This document shows positions 32,601-44,100 of a stretch of DNA of 64,000 nt, piece by piece; within the stretch, counting starts at the first letter, position 1, and each line of letters starts with the position of its first letter. Made by a program: the position numbers and the translations under genes. Below the pieces are notes generated by a model. That model had not been told where the DNA came from, did no database searches, and was given only the letters and a program-made list of their open reading frames with translations. The stretch is from Agaricus subrufescens. Lineage: Eukaryota > Basidiomycota > Agaricomycetes > Agaricales > Agaricaceae. The stretch spans positions 186,001-250,000 of the forward strand of contig CM057061.1 of assembly GCA_029945375.1 (NCBI GenBank), given 5' to 3'.

Positions 32601-35600
32601 AGACTCCCCGAGACGAGAATCAGAACCAGTATGGCTATGAGGAGAAAGAGAAAGAGGAGGCGGCAGAAGTGGAGGAAGAAATCACCGAAGAAGATCAATG
32701 GGCCAAAGGCTGGGCTCATGGTAACGCTAACGACCCGGGCGGATGGGATACTACCAATCTTGCCACGAGTGGCTGGGACGATCAGCCAAACGACAACAAC
32801 AAATTAGGCAAAGGGGGAAAGAGCACCTCTGGCCGGGACAAAGACTGGGGAAACAATGACAAAAAGGAAAGCAACAACAACTACAACGGCAACGACAACT
32901 GGCGACGCAATCATCAACCTGAATCTCATAAAAGCTGGAATCGCGACAAACCCACTGGAGTGTGTCGCGCTTACCAGCAAGGTCAATGCTCTCATGGATC
33001 ACGTTGCCGCTTCAGCCACGATATCGAACTTGGCGGAGGCAGCAGTCGTGATCCACGAGAAGCATCACAGCGAGAAGCATCGCTGCCATATCGTTCAAAG
33101 AGAAATTCTACGTATACTCTTCAACCTGAGGAAGTCGGCGTAGAGGCTTCTCCACGACATAGAACTTCCAAGCTTGGTGGCAGGTATCAATATGATCGTG
33201 ACTCTATTAAAGACTGGAATACAGAGGTTGCCGCAAGTGAAATGGGGAGTGAAGCAGGTGATGGAGTTGGAAGACAAGGTGGTTGGCGTTCTCGTGAACA
33301 TCGCAGCCCCGACCAAAGGCGCGCCTTTACCAATCGGTCAGTAGAAAATCCTCCCGCGGGCGACAGTCCCTGCCAACTCTATCTTGGTCGTTGCTCCAAT
33401 GGTGACCTTTGTACTTTCTCCCATGATGCAGCCGCGGTAGGAAATTTTGAAGATCTTTCAGGCGAAGAACGACGCAGATCTAGGAATCGGGAGGCGAGGG
33501 ACGATGGACTTGATGTGAAAGGGAAGGGTATCTTGGGGAAGGGTATGGGTCAAGACGAATGTACTCCCCATGCTCCGTATGAGGCAAAGATGATGAATGA
33601 TGATGTTGATGTTTCTCGTGTCAAGCATAAACGTGGAAGTGATAAGCAGCGGGATGATAAACCAGTTGTGGAACATTTTGGCACTGACGAACGTCAACAT
33701 CATAAACAGGGTTATCCTGCCGCTGCGGTATCTGGTCATTACCAACCTCTTGATCCGGAACGACTGGTACGCTTGAAAATCGCCGATGTTCGGATTATAA
33801 CATGCTGACACATTTAATAGAATGAAGCTGAAGATAAGCAAGAACTCGGACTGGAACGGGACCCTTCAGAACGTGATACTCGGGCGTCTGAGGTTGATCC
33901 ACAAGATAATACTGGATCTGTAAGTCCAATAGCACGCATACTCTCACTGATTTAATCACACACCGTTCAGCGAGATTACGGTCACCCTCTCGTCGAAAGG
34001 TCGCTTTCCAATTGTGCTGTCATCTTTGACCGTGACTGTCTACCTGAAAAAATCACCACAGCTACCGAGTCTCAAACGTTGATACTTCAAGGACCTCCAG
34101 ATATTACAGAAAATCGAGTCCACGATGTCGTCAATAAATACGGAGCCATTGAAGATATCGTAATCGAGCGGACACCACATGGACAAGCTAATACCGTTAC
34201 AGACGCCGAGCAAGATCATGAAGCACCGGACATGCCGGAGACAGACCCTCCGACGCCATTAATTTCCGTGATTCGCGTCCAATTTCAGGATACGAAGGAT
34301 GCCGCTGCTGCTGCTAGAGACCTCAATGGAACCCTTGACAAGGCTTTGCCCGTCGAGGTTGCATCTACCACGGCTACATGGCTAAAGTTTAGGTGGCCAC
34401 TGCCTTCTCGAGCAGCATGGGTATACTATTCGACTATCACCAGAGCGAAGGCGATGGAAGAAAAATTACGCGGCAGTCTTGTTCATAATAGAAAGGTGAC
34501 TGCCGAATTTTTGCGGCCTGATAGGCGGCAGAAGGATCTTTATGCGGTTAAGTTGGAGGGATTAGTCGCTGATACGAAGAAGGAAGACTTGAAGGATTTG
34601 GTCGAGGATGCGAAGCTGATCACTATCAGCGAGTTGACGTATATTCAGAAACCGCGGGAGATTCTTGAGCAGCTTGAGGGAGTGAAGACATTTTTCAATA
34701 TCCCCGTGGAGCCGTTCAAAATCAATGCGGTGGCCTTTGCTCGTTTCGACTCGGAAGAGCAAATGCTTCGAGCATTGGGTATGCATCAAACGAAACCAAA
34801 ATTCTTGGGGGGAAAGCAGCTTGTTGTTGAGAGGGTCTGGTTCGCCCGTTACCTACTCCCGAATGACATCTTCAAGGTAATCTCCACTGAGATCGCTGCG
34901 CTTCATATCCGATGCGAAGGTCACGTAACCATCGAAACTTGCGACCTGGGAGATCGTCACATGGTTTACCTATACTCGTTGCCGGAGGATGGTGCGGCTT
35001 TCGCAAAGGCCAGTATATCCTTGCAGGCTATCTGTCGCGGCTTGATAGTGATGGACGCCGGAAAACGATCAGAGTGGGATGAATATTTCCACTCTACGAG
35101 TAGTTCAAAGGTCATCGAAACCCTCAACGCGAAAGACAACTTTTATGTCTTTCCAAACACTCTCACTCGTCAGGTTCACGTATTAGGTTCTGAACAAGAG
35201 AAGGGTGCTTCGTCTATCAAGAAATTACTACAAAAGGTACGAGCATCACGGCGCGAGTATCCAATTCATCGCAATATCATACGCCAACTGGTCAATGGTG
35301 GGCTATCCGAACTCCAAGCAAAGTTTGGCGCCAACAAATTATCTCTGGATGCGCTTCGTTCCGTCTTGGTCATCAAAGGGGGGGACAAGGAGCTGATTGG
35401 AAGAGTTCGCCAAATTCAAGAATCCGCTTCACCTACCGCCACTTCATCCCAGCAGATCTTCCCCGATCAAGTTTGCGCGATTTGCGAGCTGCAAAGCGGT
35501 GATGGGAATTCTTCGAACGTGTTGCCCTGTGGACATGTCTATTGCGTGGATTGTCTACGACATGCATTGACTTGTGCAACGAGTCAGGATTACACAGCCC

Positions 35601-35938
35601 CCATCAAATGTATAGGCAAAATATCTACCACCGAGGGAGGCAATACGTCTCTCTGCGGCCAACCCTTTACCTATACCACCGCTCGCGATCATTTGCCCAT
35701 CCTCGCTGAACCTGAATACCTCAAAATCACCTTCACTTCCTTTGTCCTCGCTCATCCAAGCGAGTACTTCTTCTGCCCTTCTCTACGTTGCGACACTGTA
35801 TACAGGTACGGTGCACCTCGTGACATAGTACGCTGTCCTGTCTGTGAGACTTGGATTTGTCTCTTCTGTGGAACTCATACCCATGACGGTATGGACTGCA
35901 AAGAGGCACAAGACAATAGAGCCGCGCTTTCCTCTTGA
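29688..35938 (+). CDS. Giant CCCH zinc-finger / RRM-like / RING-IBR protein
   Basis: Probably an RNA-binding protein with a ubiquitin-ligase-like end. Exons 29688-29931, 30024-33766, 33821-33919 and 33971-35938 join in phase to 2,017 residues. CCCH fingers: CIFRLYFEKCGNEDTCKFSH (residue 52), CKLFLRGNCRQGRNCKFPH, CKAFAQNKC...CKFRH, CKSYAENLC...CGFRH, CAFFAKGTCKNGNSCPYYH, a degenerate CPNIQTRGFCTNTGCSYC, CQYWSKGICRNGDACGFAH, CRAYQQGQCSHGSRCRFSH and CQLYLGRCSNGDLCTFSH. Between fingers 2 and 3 lie 7- and 12-residue acidic tandem repeats. Residues about 1375-1480 look like an RRM (TLILQGPPDITENRVHDVVN). From about residue 1864, CAICELQ...CGHVYCVDCLRHAL is a RING and FFCPSLRCDTVY...CPVCETWICLFCGTH an IBR, and the protein ends there without RING2. 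Plant DEAH11/12 helicases have a comparable RRM-like plus RBR tail. Function is inference. Confidence 0.85.
30803..31012 (+). repeat. 21-bp tandem repeat, 10 units, in-frame
   Basis: Ten 21-bp units encode variants of the heptapeptide G/D-E-Q-Y-G-V-E (two units read ERYDVE). It lies inside the CCCH gene between fingers 2 and 3. Units differ at few bases, indicating recent expansion by slippage or unequal exchange. Confidence 0.93.
31190..31369 (+). repeat. 36-bp tandem repeat, 5 units, in-frame
   Basis: Five 36-bp units encode variants of E-E-E-Y-D-H-N-N-G-A-F-E. It is bracketed by a 45-bp direct repeat (31148-31192 and 31391-31435, three mismatches) encoding IEDHGPSSEQYAAEE. The lengths are multiples of three, so copy number can change without breaking the frame. 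Confidence 0.93.
32161..32217 (+). repeat. Gln-Thr dipeptide repeat tract
   Basis: A low-complexity CAGACC/CAGACG-type tract encodes alternating Q and T (SQSQTQTQ...) just before the fifth CCCH finger of the same gene. Probably a flexible linker. Confidence 0.85.
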
Positions 35939-36010
35939 CCTTTCTCGTATATATACTGGGTTTCTATGTGGATTGCTGTTCTAATGCATTTTTTTTATAT
36001 CCTGGAAAAC

Positions 36011-36715
36011 TTAAGCTGCTCCCCATCTATCGCGCAGCACAGTTTCGAGGTTGGGCATTATTGATGTCAATAGAGCCACTATCTCCTCGCTTCCACCTGA
36101 GACATGTAAGTGTCGAACAGAAGGGAGGTGTGGCTTCCACGAGTCGAAGGGCAAGTATCCTGGAGAGCTGATGGGAGCGACTGTATATGTCTGTATAGAC
36201 TCCAGAATTATGCGCTCGACGGTTTTGGGAAAGTCGATGAGTCGGGCCCAGACGAAAATATCATTAATATCAACGTCAATATATCGTATGGTCATTGTCC
36301 GGAAATTGGGTAGATCGCCGAAGAGGCGGAGTTCGTATAATAGGTCAGAAAGCGCTACACCCATGGGCGGTTCTGCCGTCCACCGCAAGGTGTGGGGGTC
36401 CTGGAATCCGGAGAAAGGGAGTTGCGGGACGATTTCAAATGTCATCGTACGGCAAAGCTCTGCAACCCCCTTGGCCCTACTTTGGGATGGGAATTGCAGA
36501 TTATCTTCCCGCAAAGTGTGTATGAATTTTCTAGCGTAGGACGGCTTGGGAATGTGAACATGGATTGAGGATATTCGTAAGTACGCAGCGAGTATGGATC
36601 GGGAGACAAGGGGTAAAGAGGTCATGAGAAGGATGCGGTCGTTCAGTGGCAGGCGGAGGTGCCATGCTTCTGAGATGATGGCTTCTATCAGCTCAAGCGG
36701 TAAGAGTGGTACCAT
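36011..36715 (-). CDS. F-box-like protein, uncharacterised
   Basis: Single-exon 234-residue frame starting at MVPLLPLELIEAIISEAWHL. The opening PLELIEAIISEAW...LPLVSRSILAAYLR follows the F-box pattern (LPxEL, I, then a leucine/valine-rich helix and a basic end) seen in the large F-box-like families of mushroom fungi, where it would dock Skp1. The remainder has scattered leucine-rich stretches (LRLFGDLPNFRTMTIRYIDV) but no clear LRR. The open frame extends 38 codons upstream, with a hydrophobic, less F-box-like sequence; the Met at 36715 is the better start. It lies tail-to-tail with the CCCH gene, 72 bp apart, and 5' to 3' in line with CPS1. Substrates unknown. Confidence 0.65.
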   Translation of the reverse strand: MVPLLPLELIEAIISEAWHLRLPLNDRILLMTSLPLVSRSILAAYLRISSIHVHIPKPSYARKFIHTLREDNLQFPSQSRAKGVAELCRTMTFEIVPQLPFSGFQDPHTLRWTAEPPMGVALSDLLYELRLFGDLPNFRTMTIRYIDVDINDIFVWARLIDFPKTVERIILESIQTYTVAPISSPGYLPFDSWKPHLPSVRHLHVSGGSEEIVALLTSIMPNLETVLRDRWGAA

Positions 36716-36899
36716 GAGAATAATGAACACTTGGGCAAGAACGAAGCTCAGTATATATAACGAACGATCTCCTTTTACTTTGTACTTGAGATCAATAATG
36801 GTCATTCGGAGCTCTATGACCGCACACACTGTACCGACGTCCGACCCGCCCGGCTACATCGCAATTCATGACAAGACGGTATAAATAACTCCTATGTTT

Positions 36900-39318
36900 T
36901 TACAAATCGTTTGACTCGTCAGTGTTGAGAATGAGCATAGTAAAGAATTCAATCATCTCCATGAAAGAGTCGGCTTCCATGTCTGAGAAAACGTAAGTCA
37001 ATTAATATGACAAATCAGATAGCGGACTGACATTCGTTAACGGTATGGATGCCCTTTGGGAGCCCTATCAGCTGTTCACCGAAGTTTTGGTGATTATAGC
37101 GGAAGATAGAAGGCGAAAGGTCCCAATAATATCGCGTGTCTAATGACATTTGCATAAACATCATCTTCTCTTACAGATGATTAACGACTGACCGGTATTC
37201 CCGGACATCGTCCCGGGCGTCACAATAATATTGTCAGCGCCCGCGAGGTTGCGGTGTGAGTTAAAAGCCGCTTTGATGGTTCCGGAGAGTAGTCGATAAG
37301 GTGCGGCGTCTAAGGGCGATATCGGAGCTGGCTCCAAGCTGTCCTGGAATGGATCCCCAAGAGTGAGGCTGCCTTTGGATCCTTCTCTGATGACTACGCC
37401 GAAAGCATCGAATGTGAGATTGAATTGTTTTGCGGAAGATGTCAAGAGCTGTATGTCTCTGTTTCTGGTCTCCTCGACGGTGCTGAAAAACAATATAAGC
37501 AAGCTTTCACACATCGTAAAAATATCTTAACCTTGCAACGGAAACACGATGGTTGACAATCGCAGCAGCTTGTTCCGGGAGTGCGTTTGCTTTGATGCCC
37601 CCGTTGATCATGTCAATTGCCTGAGTCGTACCGATTAAATTTCTCAACATGTTGTTCTTAGAGATCATCTGCGTTAGCTTCTTCATAGCAGAATTTGAAG
37701 TTGTAGATTTTCGGATCAGCTTCCGAAGGTTCTTTGGCATGCTACTCGCATGTCTCCCGAAGCACTGGAAGGAACCATACAGTGGGTGCTCCCGATTCTA
37801 GATAAAACACATTCAGAAGTATTGCACCACTCGCATAAGTTTTACTCACGAATTCAAGCTTGAAAGGATTCGCCTCTAAATGTGTCAACATTGCCGAAAG
37901 TATGCCGATTGACTGCAAGTAATAATAGTCAGGTCGAAGTGGACATCACTCAATGAACAATAGGAGACCCGTACCGTATGGTCCGGTGGCATACTCGAAT
38001 GACCACCAGCAGTAGCTACTTTGACTTCGACATCAGTGTATCCTTTCTCGGCTGTTGCAACCATTGCAAATGTGGTGTTATATGCCTTCCCGAAGCCGGC
38101 TACGCAATATCTCAGCACGGTGAGCGTCCAAGGTCAATTTCATGTAACACTTACCTCCTTCGTCGATCACGAAAGCAAAACCATTTTTGCCGTAGAGATC
38201 TAAGAGGGCGGGAGCCAAAGTAGCAGCCCCCTAGTACATTATCAGTATTCAAGCTCGAATATTTCTGACCAAAAAAAAAAATGAGCATACCCGTAATCCA
38301 CTGGTTTCTTCATCAAAACCGGACGCAAGGACAATGCTCCTGGTTGGTTGATAATCATGAGAAATAAGAGTCTCAAGGGCCGCACTTCAAATTAGATTCA
38401 TTTGGATTGAGAAACTCCAAATCAGTGACGCGGAACTTACAGTACCCCAATGAGGCCACACTTGTCATCTGAGGTTCCCCGACCCCAAATCTTTGCGCCT
38501 TTCAATTTACAAAGTTAGCCTCCATTTATAATGACGCGTTGAAAGCTTGTACCATCAAAATGTCCAGAGAAGGGTGGGAACTGCCACTCGTCAACTGTCC
38601 TTGTTTCCACTGGAACGACATCTGTAGATATTCCAGAGTCAAACGTGGACATGCCATCATGTCAGGTATGATACATACCTTGATGGGCGGCGAGTAAGAT
38701 AGGTTTCAGCTCAGGGGAGGTACCTTCCCACTCGAAGATAAGACCATATGTGTTGACTTTGCTCACTTTGAGCTTAGAGTACCTGGAAACGGATGAACAA
38801 AAACTGGCCAAAAGGGTACAAAGAACATACACCAAAGGAAATGCCTTCTCAAGGTGTTCGTGGAACGGCGCAAATACTTCCCACCTGGGATCCTCGCCAA
38901 CGGGTCCCATCCCATCCCAGGATTCCGTTCTTAATATACTATGTCAGTTTCATTCACAGGGTCGACAGCACACCAGAACACACGGAATTTGAACAGCCTC
39001 GCTCAACCAGGTAATCGCCTTCGATTGGTAGTCGCTAGAGCCAAAAGTTGCAGTCAGATTGGTCCATAGTTCACTGTGCTTTTGGGGAAGAAGTTCAGCC
39101 TCTTGTTCACAGGCACCATCGGGAGTTCCATTGCCGGAAAGCTCTTCCCCAAACCTCAATCCTTGACGAAAAGCAGCCGTTCCAACTGCAGCCGCAATGA
39201 GGGCTAAAATAAGGACATTGAGAAGAGATTTGAACTTTGATTGGCGAGATGGTTTCGGCAAAGTCTCCGGTCCAGAGGAAATTGGCAAAAAATCGAGCGA
39301 TTTCTCTTGCATGTTCAT
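36900..39318 (-). CDS. CPS1: Carboxypeptidase S-like M20 metallopeptidase
   Basis: Zinc exopeptidase of the vacuole that releases C-terminal residues from peptides with a penultimate glycine. The N-terminus carries one membrane helix (LLNVLILALIAAAVGTAAF, about residues 31-50), the signal anchor of this type II vacuolar protein. The M20 metal-site motifs are present: LLAAHQ-DVVPV (first His), KIWGRGTSDDKCGLIG (bridging Asp), GFDEETSG (catalytic and metal Glu), FVIDEGG. Later exons give the dimerisation or lid region (QTRIIN-like NHRVSVA, KLIRKSTTSNSAMKKLTQMI), the segment VIVTPGTMSGNTG and, after a final intron, YMEADSFMEMIEFFTMLILN with a stop at 36900-36902. The gene has around ten introns. 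Intact. Confidence 0.92.
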
Positions 39319-40359
39319 AAGAGTATGGGAAGAACAAGAAAAACCCAGGAAGTAGTTTATCTGAGCAGTGGGGTTATTTCGTGGGTGTTATCCGGCCCCG
39401 GGACGCCGCCAGACTTCCCCGCCGGCTGCTCCGCAGAATTCAGGTCCCTGATTATTGAATACCGACCCCACGGTTTCACGTAACCATCTTCTTTCGAATT
39501 TGCTCGCGCTCGATCACACGTTATGGGAGGGAGAAGGTGGGGAATGAGTTAGGAGCTTCAAACGGATTAGAAATAACTTGATTCACCGGGCCATCTGCAG
39601 ACTACAGGGAAAGTTGATAAAGCGATAGACAGGATGTATGCGTAGAAAAAACTCGCTTATTGGGATTCATACCTTCGTCGAAAGGTATACGTCCCTCGGT
39701 TTGGTTGGAATAGGTAGTGCAATTCAAAATTTCGAGAGCGAACTATTATTATGCATCCTTCATTGGTCGATAGTGATATATAAACAGGACCAACAGAGGT
39801 AGTAAATTTATATCACTAGAAAGACAGTGCACGAGACAACAAATCTGATTGGACTCTTCCCCGACAGTAGCAAATCAGGCGCTTCGTGTTGCGAAGCTCT
39901 GGGCCATGCATCGTTCTTAGGAGTGGAGGAGTAGATATGTATCGTTTGCCAGCGTAATGAGATTATGGCCGTTGATCTGAGAGGCAGAGCAGAGCTACTG
40001 GATCTATGAAGCACGATCAGATTTTGTCCAAAAGGACAGTTCTTTTAGCAATTATTGGTAGAGCAAGCATTGAAATGGATGAAATCATTTCTATCAATGA
40101 GCCATAGATAGAGAGGACTCAGAAGCAACGGTCAGACTATTCAATTACTGGTCAGTCACCAGGTCAGGAGCCCAAACTCTGAACTCTGAACTTTGCAACC
40201 CTCGAAAATATTCACCAGTCACCAACAAATCTCTCTTGTTCGGATGCCGTGATGTCAATCTTAGGCTGACCCGCCGATACCCTAATGAGCTGCGCTTAGC
40301 TCAATATTTGCTTCTGTTTCCACTCCCGTTCACCCTTCAACGAGTGCAACATCATCCAA
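39319..40359. other. Intergenic region, CPS1 / VMA10
   Basis: About 1 kb between the divergent start codons of CPS1 and VMA10, the largest gene-free gap in the window. I see no convincing coding frame, tRNA or repeat. ATATATAAAC near 39776-39785 could be a TATA element, but it lies far from either ATG. Confidence 0.45.
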
Positions 40360-40897
40360 ATGGTCAGTTATCATTTCCTCTCATCCTCAGAAATAAAATA
40401 GCTCAACCTCCCACCCTATCTTTCAGTCTTCTCAACAATCTCAGATAAACACCCTTCTCGAGGCCGAAAAAAAGGCCGCCAAAGTCGTTCATGAAGCCCG
40501 CCAATGTGATAACACTCCGTCGATCACCATTCTATCCCCTACTCGCGTTAACCCACAGCCTTTTCAGATCGTGTACAGAAACTCAAAGATGCGCGTACAG
40601 AAGCTTTGAAAGAGATCGAAGAATACAAGAAAGCAAAGGAGGCTGAGTTCCAAGAGTTCAATGCATCAGTGAGCATCCAACCACACAGTACTCCAGCAAA
40701 TCGAGAACTCAAAGGGCCGATAGCATGCTGGTACGACTTCAACCGCGCAAGCAGCAGTCGACAAAGATACAGAAATCAAACTAAAGGAGATATCTGATGA
40801 ATACGACAGGCACAAAGAGGTTGTAATTAGGCATCTGCTCGAACGCGTCGCGCTTGTCAAGCCAGAGGCTCATCGCAATCTCAAGAAAGCCGCATAA
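40360..40897 (+). CDS. VMA10: V-type ATPase subunit G
   Basis: Peripheral-stalk subunit of the vacuolar proton pump, pairing as a coiled coil with subunit E. The gene is split so finely that no long open frame shows it. Exon 1 is the ATG alone (40360-40362). Exon 2 (40427-40505) gives SSQQSQINTLLEAEKKAAKV and VHEARQ. Exon 3 (40568-40668) gives RVQKLKDARTEALKEIEEYK and KAKEAEFQEFNAS. Exon 4 (40724-40897) gives HAGTTSTAQAAVDKDTEIKL, then KEISDEYDRHKEVVIRHLLE and RVALVKPEAHRNLKKAA. Total 118 residues, close to yeast Vma10 (114). The LLEAEKxA start and the HRN end are family hallmarks. Introns are 64, 62 and 55 nt. It converges on the Zn2Cys6 gene. Confidence 0.95.
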
Positions 40898-41184
40898 GCA
40901 AACCATGCAGGCGGCGATCTCAGTAGAGCATATACCAATCAACTACCGATACGCCGCTCTAGACACTATGTCAGAGTTTGCGCAAGTAGGGGACCCTAAG
41001 TATCAGATGTACCCTTGGCCTATACTACTCAATGAGACTGCTACTACCTGTCTTATCACGCGGCACCTTCTTAAAATAAACGGGATAATCAACAATAAAA
41101 ATTAACAGCGAAGATATAACCACGGTATGAAACGACCTTAATAACAGAACAGGTGAAAGCACAAGTTAGATATCAATACAAGTG

Positions 41185-44100
41185 TTATCGCGAATCGTGT
41201 GCCAGCCAGGGCAGTCCTATTGGTATCCCAAGAGAGGTTGTGGAGCGCACGTCAGGATCATTACCAACACTAGCAGATGATGGTAGTGACGCTGTTGGAG
41301 GTGATGATCTTCGCGGTGATGTTTGCTGACGAAACTGTGAATCGACGTCTCTCGCCGGATTACTCCAAGAGTCGAGTAGCCCGCTGGCTTTCAATGACGG
41401 TAAATTTAGAGATGAATCCCTCGGTGCATTAGAAATGCCGATGGCAGCTTCAGGTGCTCCCTCACTAGCACTAGTCGGTGGTCCTGAGCCACTCTATAAG
41501 AAGAACCAAACCTGTATCAGAACACTCGAACCTCGGGCACATATCAATCAAACACCAACCTCTCGTTCCCGCTCATTGTAGGGCCCTTGATCATCATTTG
41601 GATTATGCCCTGAATTCGGACCGGTGAAACCACCTGGTCCTGTAGTAAGGTTTGTCATGCCCTGCCGTACATCTCTATCAGCGAAAGAAGTCGTTGAGCG
41701 GTTGACAATGGTGCGAAGTTGCATTTCATCCTGTCTCCCACTAGAAGGATAGGATGTTGGGGAATTGCTTGCGGACTTCTGACCTCCCAGCGAGACCTCG
41801 CCCTGCGTATGTGAAGACTGCTGTCCGGCGTGAATTTGGCTAGGATGTCGTGAATCTGAGAGCAGTCGGGGTGGAGAATGACGATGTGTTGATTGCTGGT
41901 CTTGGTCTTGCTGATTTGATGGTGGGTGCGAACTTGTCGGATATTTGTGTTGCGAAGATGGTGATGGCTGCTGTCGATAATCCTGCGCTAGTTCTGCCAT
42001 ATTTGTTCCCCACGCTGTCTCATAATCAGCGTTCCAGGCACGGACTTGGGGAGTATCCTTTTTACAGTATTTGAACATCGACTGAATCCAAAATTGGGCG
42101 TCAGTCAGAGCCTGCACTTTCGAGAGCATATTTGAAAATCTTACATATAAAGTTGCCCCCACTTTGTACGTAAAAATAAGTATGGGCCAAACAGTGTAAC
42201 GCAGGATAACTTACATAGAATGCTGTTCTTCGCCCTATCTCCTAGCAAGTTCATTATTATGTCCAAAGCATCAAGTGCCCACTGAGGTTCGGTTTTAGGG
42301 CCCCGTTGTGATCGTTGCCGAGCCTGATTTAGGAGTAAGTTAAAGTTGATCGGTCAAAGCTTGATCAAGGGACAAAAGAGACGATGACGCAGTTGACGTG
42401 CGCATAGAGTAATAATAGAGGTAGCAGGTAGTTGCAATGCATCGGGGAACTGGACCTATGATGCAACCTGTCCATGAAAGACTGATTTATGGTATAGACC
42501 AAGTCACAAATTGACTTGATATCAGGGGTAACAACTCCATCGTCCACGATGTAAAAGTCCCCAATGGGAAAGGAAGTGGAGGAGTGACCCACCAGGTTTA
42601 AAGCTAGGCAACAGGAGGCATGGTACATATGCATAAAGCACCAGCACCATGCCCCAGTATTTGAGCTGGTCTCAAACATCGATTGCTGGACTTGAAGGTT
42701 CTGGTCGGAAAAGCGGAGATGCTCGGGGAGTGAATCAAGCCAAGACTGAATGACCTAACAATTCAGCAATATTCTAACCCGAGTAGACATGAATACACAC
42801 GTCCAAGGCACGTTCTGCTTCAACAAGTGCGGCTTGCGGGGCCATATTAGTTTCCGGGTCTATTCACGAGATATATAAATAGGTCATATTGATTGGTCAC
42901 AAATTCGATACTCGCCATTGATCCCGTCCAGGGCAAACTCCACGTTCGCATAGATAGTAACGACGCGGATAAGGTGGCCCAATTCGGATGCATAATGTGT
43001 TCGTATGGCACCCAGATAGAGGTATTCTTGAGAAAACAATCAGGGGTCAGTTTCTCGGGTATGGAGCCTAAAGGAGAGAGGAGAGTCATCTGGAACCGAA
43101 CAAGAAATTATTGAGGAACACCTGACGGGGAAAGCATCCGAAGGACATTTAACCCCTCTGGTTGATTTCGGTTCCATATAGCAATCAATTAGACTTAAGA
43201 AACTACGGATGGAACCGGCGGGCGGCAATATTAAACCCCACAGCGCCCGGCGGAACTTGTGGAGAATCAAAAAGGAAGGCAGGCTAGGGGATATCAACCG
43301 GAAGTGACGTATACTCACCTGGCAAGGTAGAATGCACGCCGAGCTCAAAACTCGTCTCGTCTACTGGAAGACGCAACCGCAATTCACTCGAAGTAAAAGT
43401 TGGAGGCTTTTTGAAATAAATCGAGGCCATGATATCGAGAAGATGGATTAACCAGAACACCCGTCTGACAGCTTCACGTTTAAAAGATTGATGGATGAAT
43501 TCGGGTGAGGGCATAGGCGTCAGAGTCGGATAGTCCGGCTCATGAACCCCCAGATTTTCAATAATTTGAAGAGCGAGATCTGTCAACCATGTGAGCGGGT
43601 CATTCTTGCAAGAAGTGGTGTGAATGAATCACACACCTGCGTATCTCGTGTTCCACAAAGTGTTTCGCTCCTTTGTGACAACATCATGCATGAGGAGAAG
43701 GACGAGGGCTTGCGCGGTGTGTAGATCCGGCTCGCAGACCAGTCGTCCGGCGCCGTCAAACATAAGAGACAATGCTTCCTGGGCGAAAGGTTTTCCGGCA
43801 AAACGGGACGGGTTCGTGCGAATCCGGGGCTGTTTTGACAAGGGCGCAGCAAGGGCGCACACGGCGTGCAAGAGGTGCTTGGGTACCCGGTTATGACTCA
43901 AGGCATTCGAGAAGGAGGGTTTGTGAATGACGGCCCGGGCGGGGTGGCAGTGAGTGAAGAAAACTTGGGAGAGACGAAGAGTGATTTCAGGCTCAGGAAA
44001 AGTGATGGGGAAGTTAGCTTACGGTTGATGAGCTCCCTGGTGAGGGCATGATCTAGCTCAACGTGAGCGGGTCGATCAAGAGTCATTCCAATGATAGGAC

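Noticed and set aside
36716..36829. Hydrophobic 38-residue extension of the F-box-like protein at 36 kb
   Set aside because: F-box-like proteins normally begin close to the PLELIEAI motif; the extension looks like 5' flank open by chance, though it cannot be excluded.
39319..40359. Mobile element or lost gene in the largest gene gap
   Set aside because: No terminal repeats, transposase or reverse-transcriptase motifs, or eroded coding sequence could be recognised.
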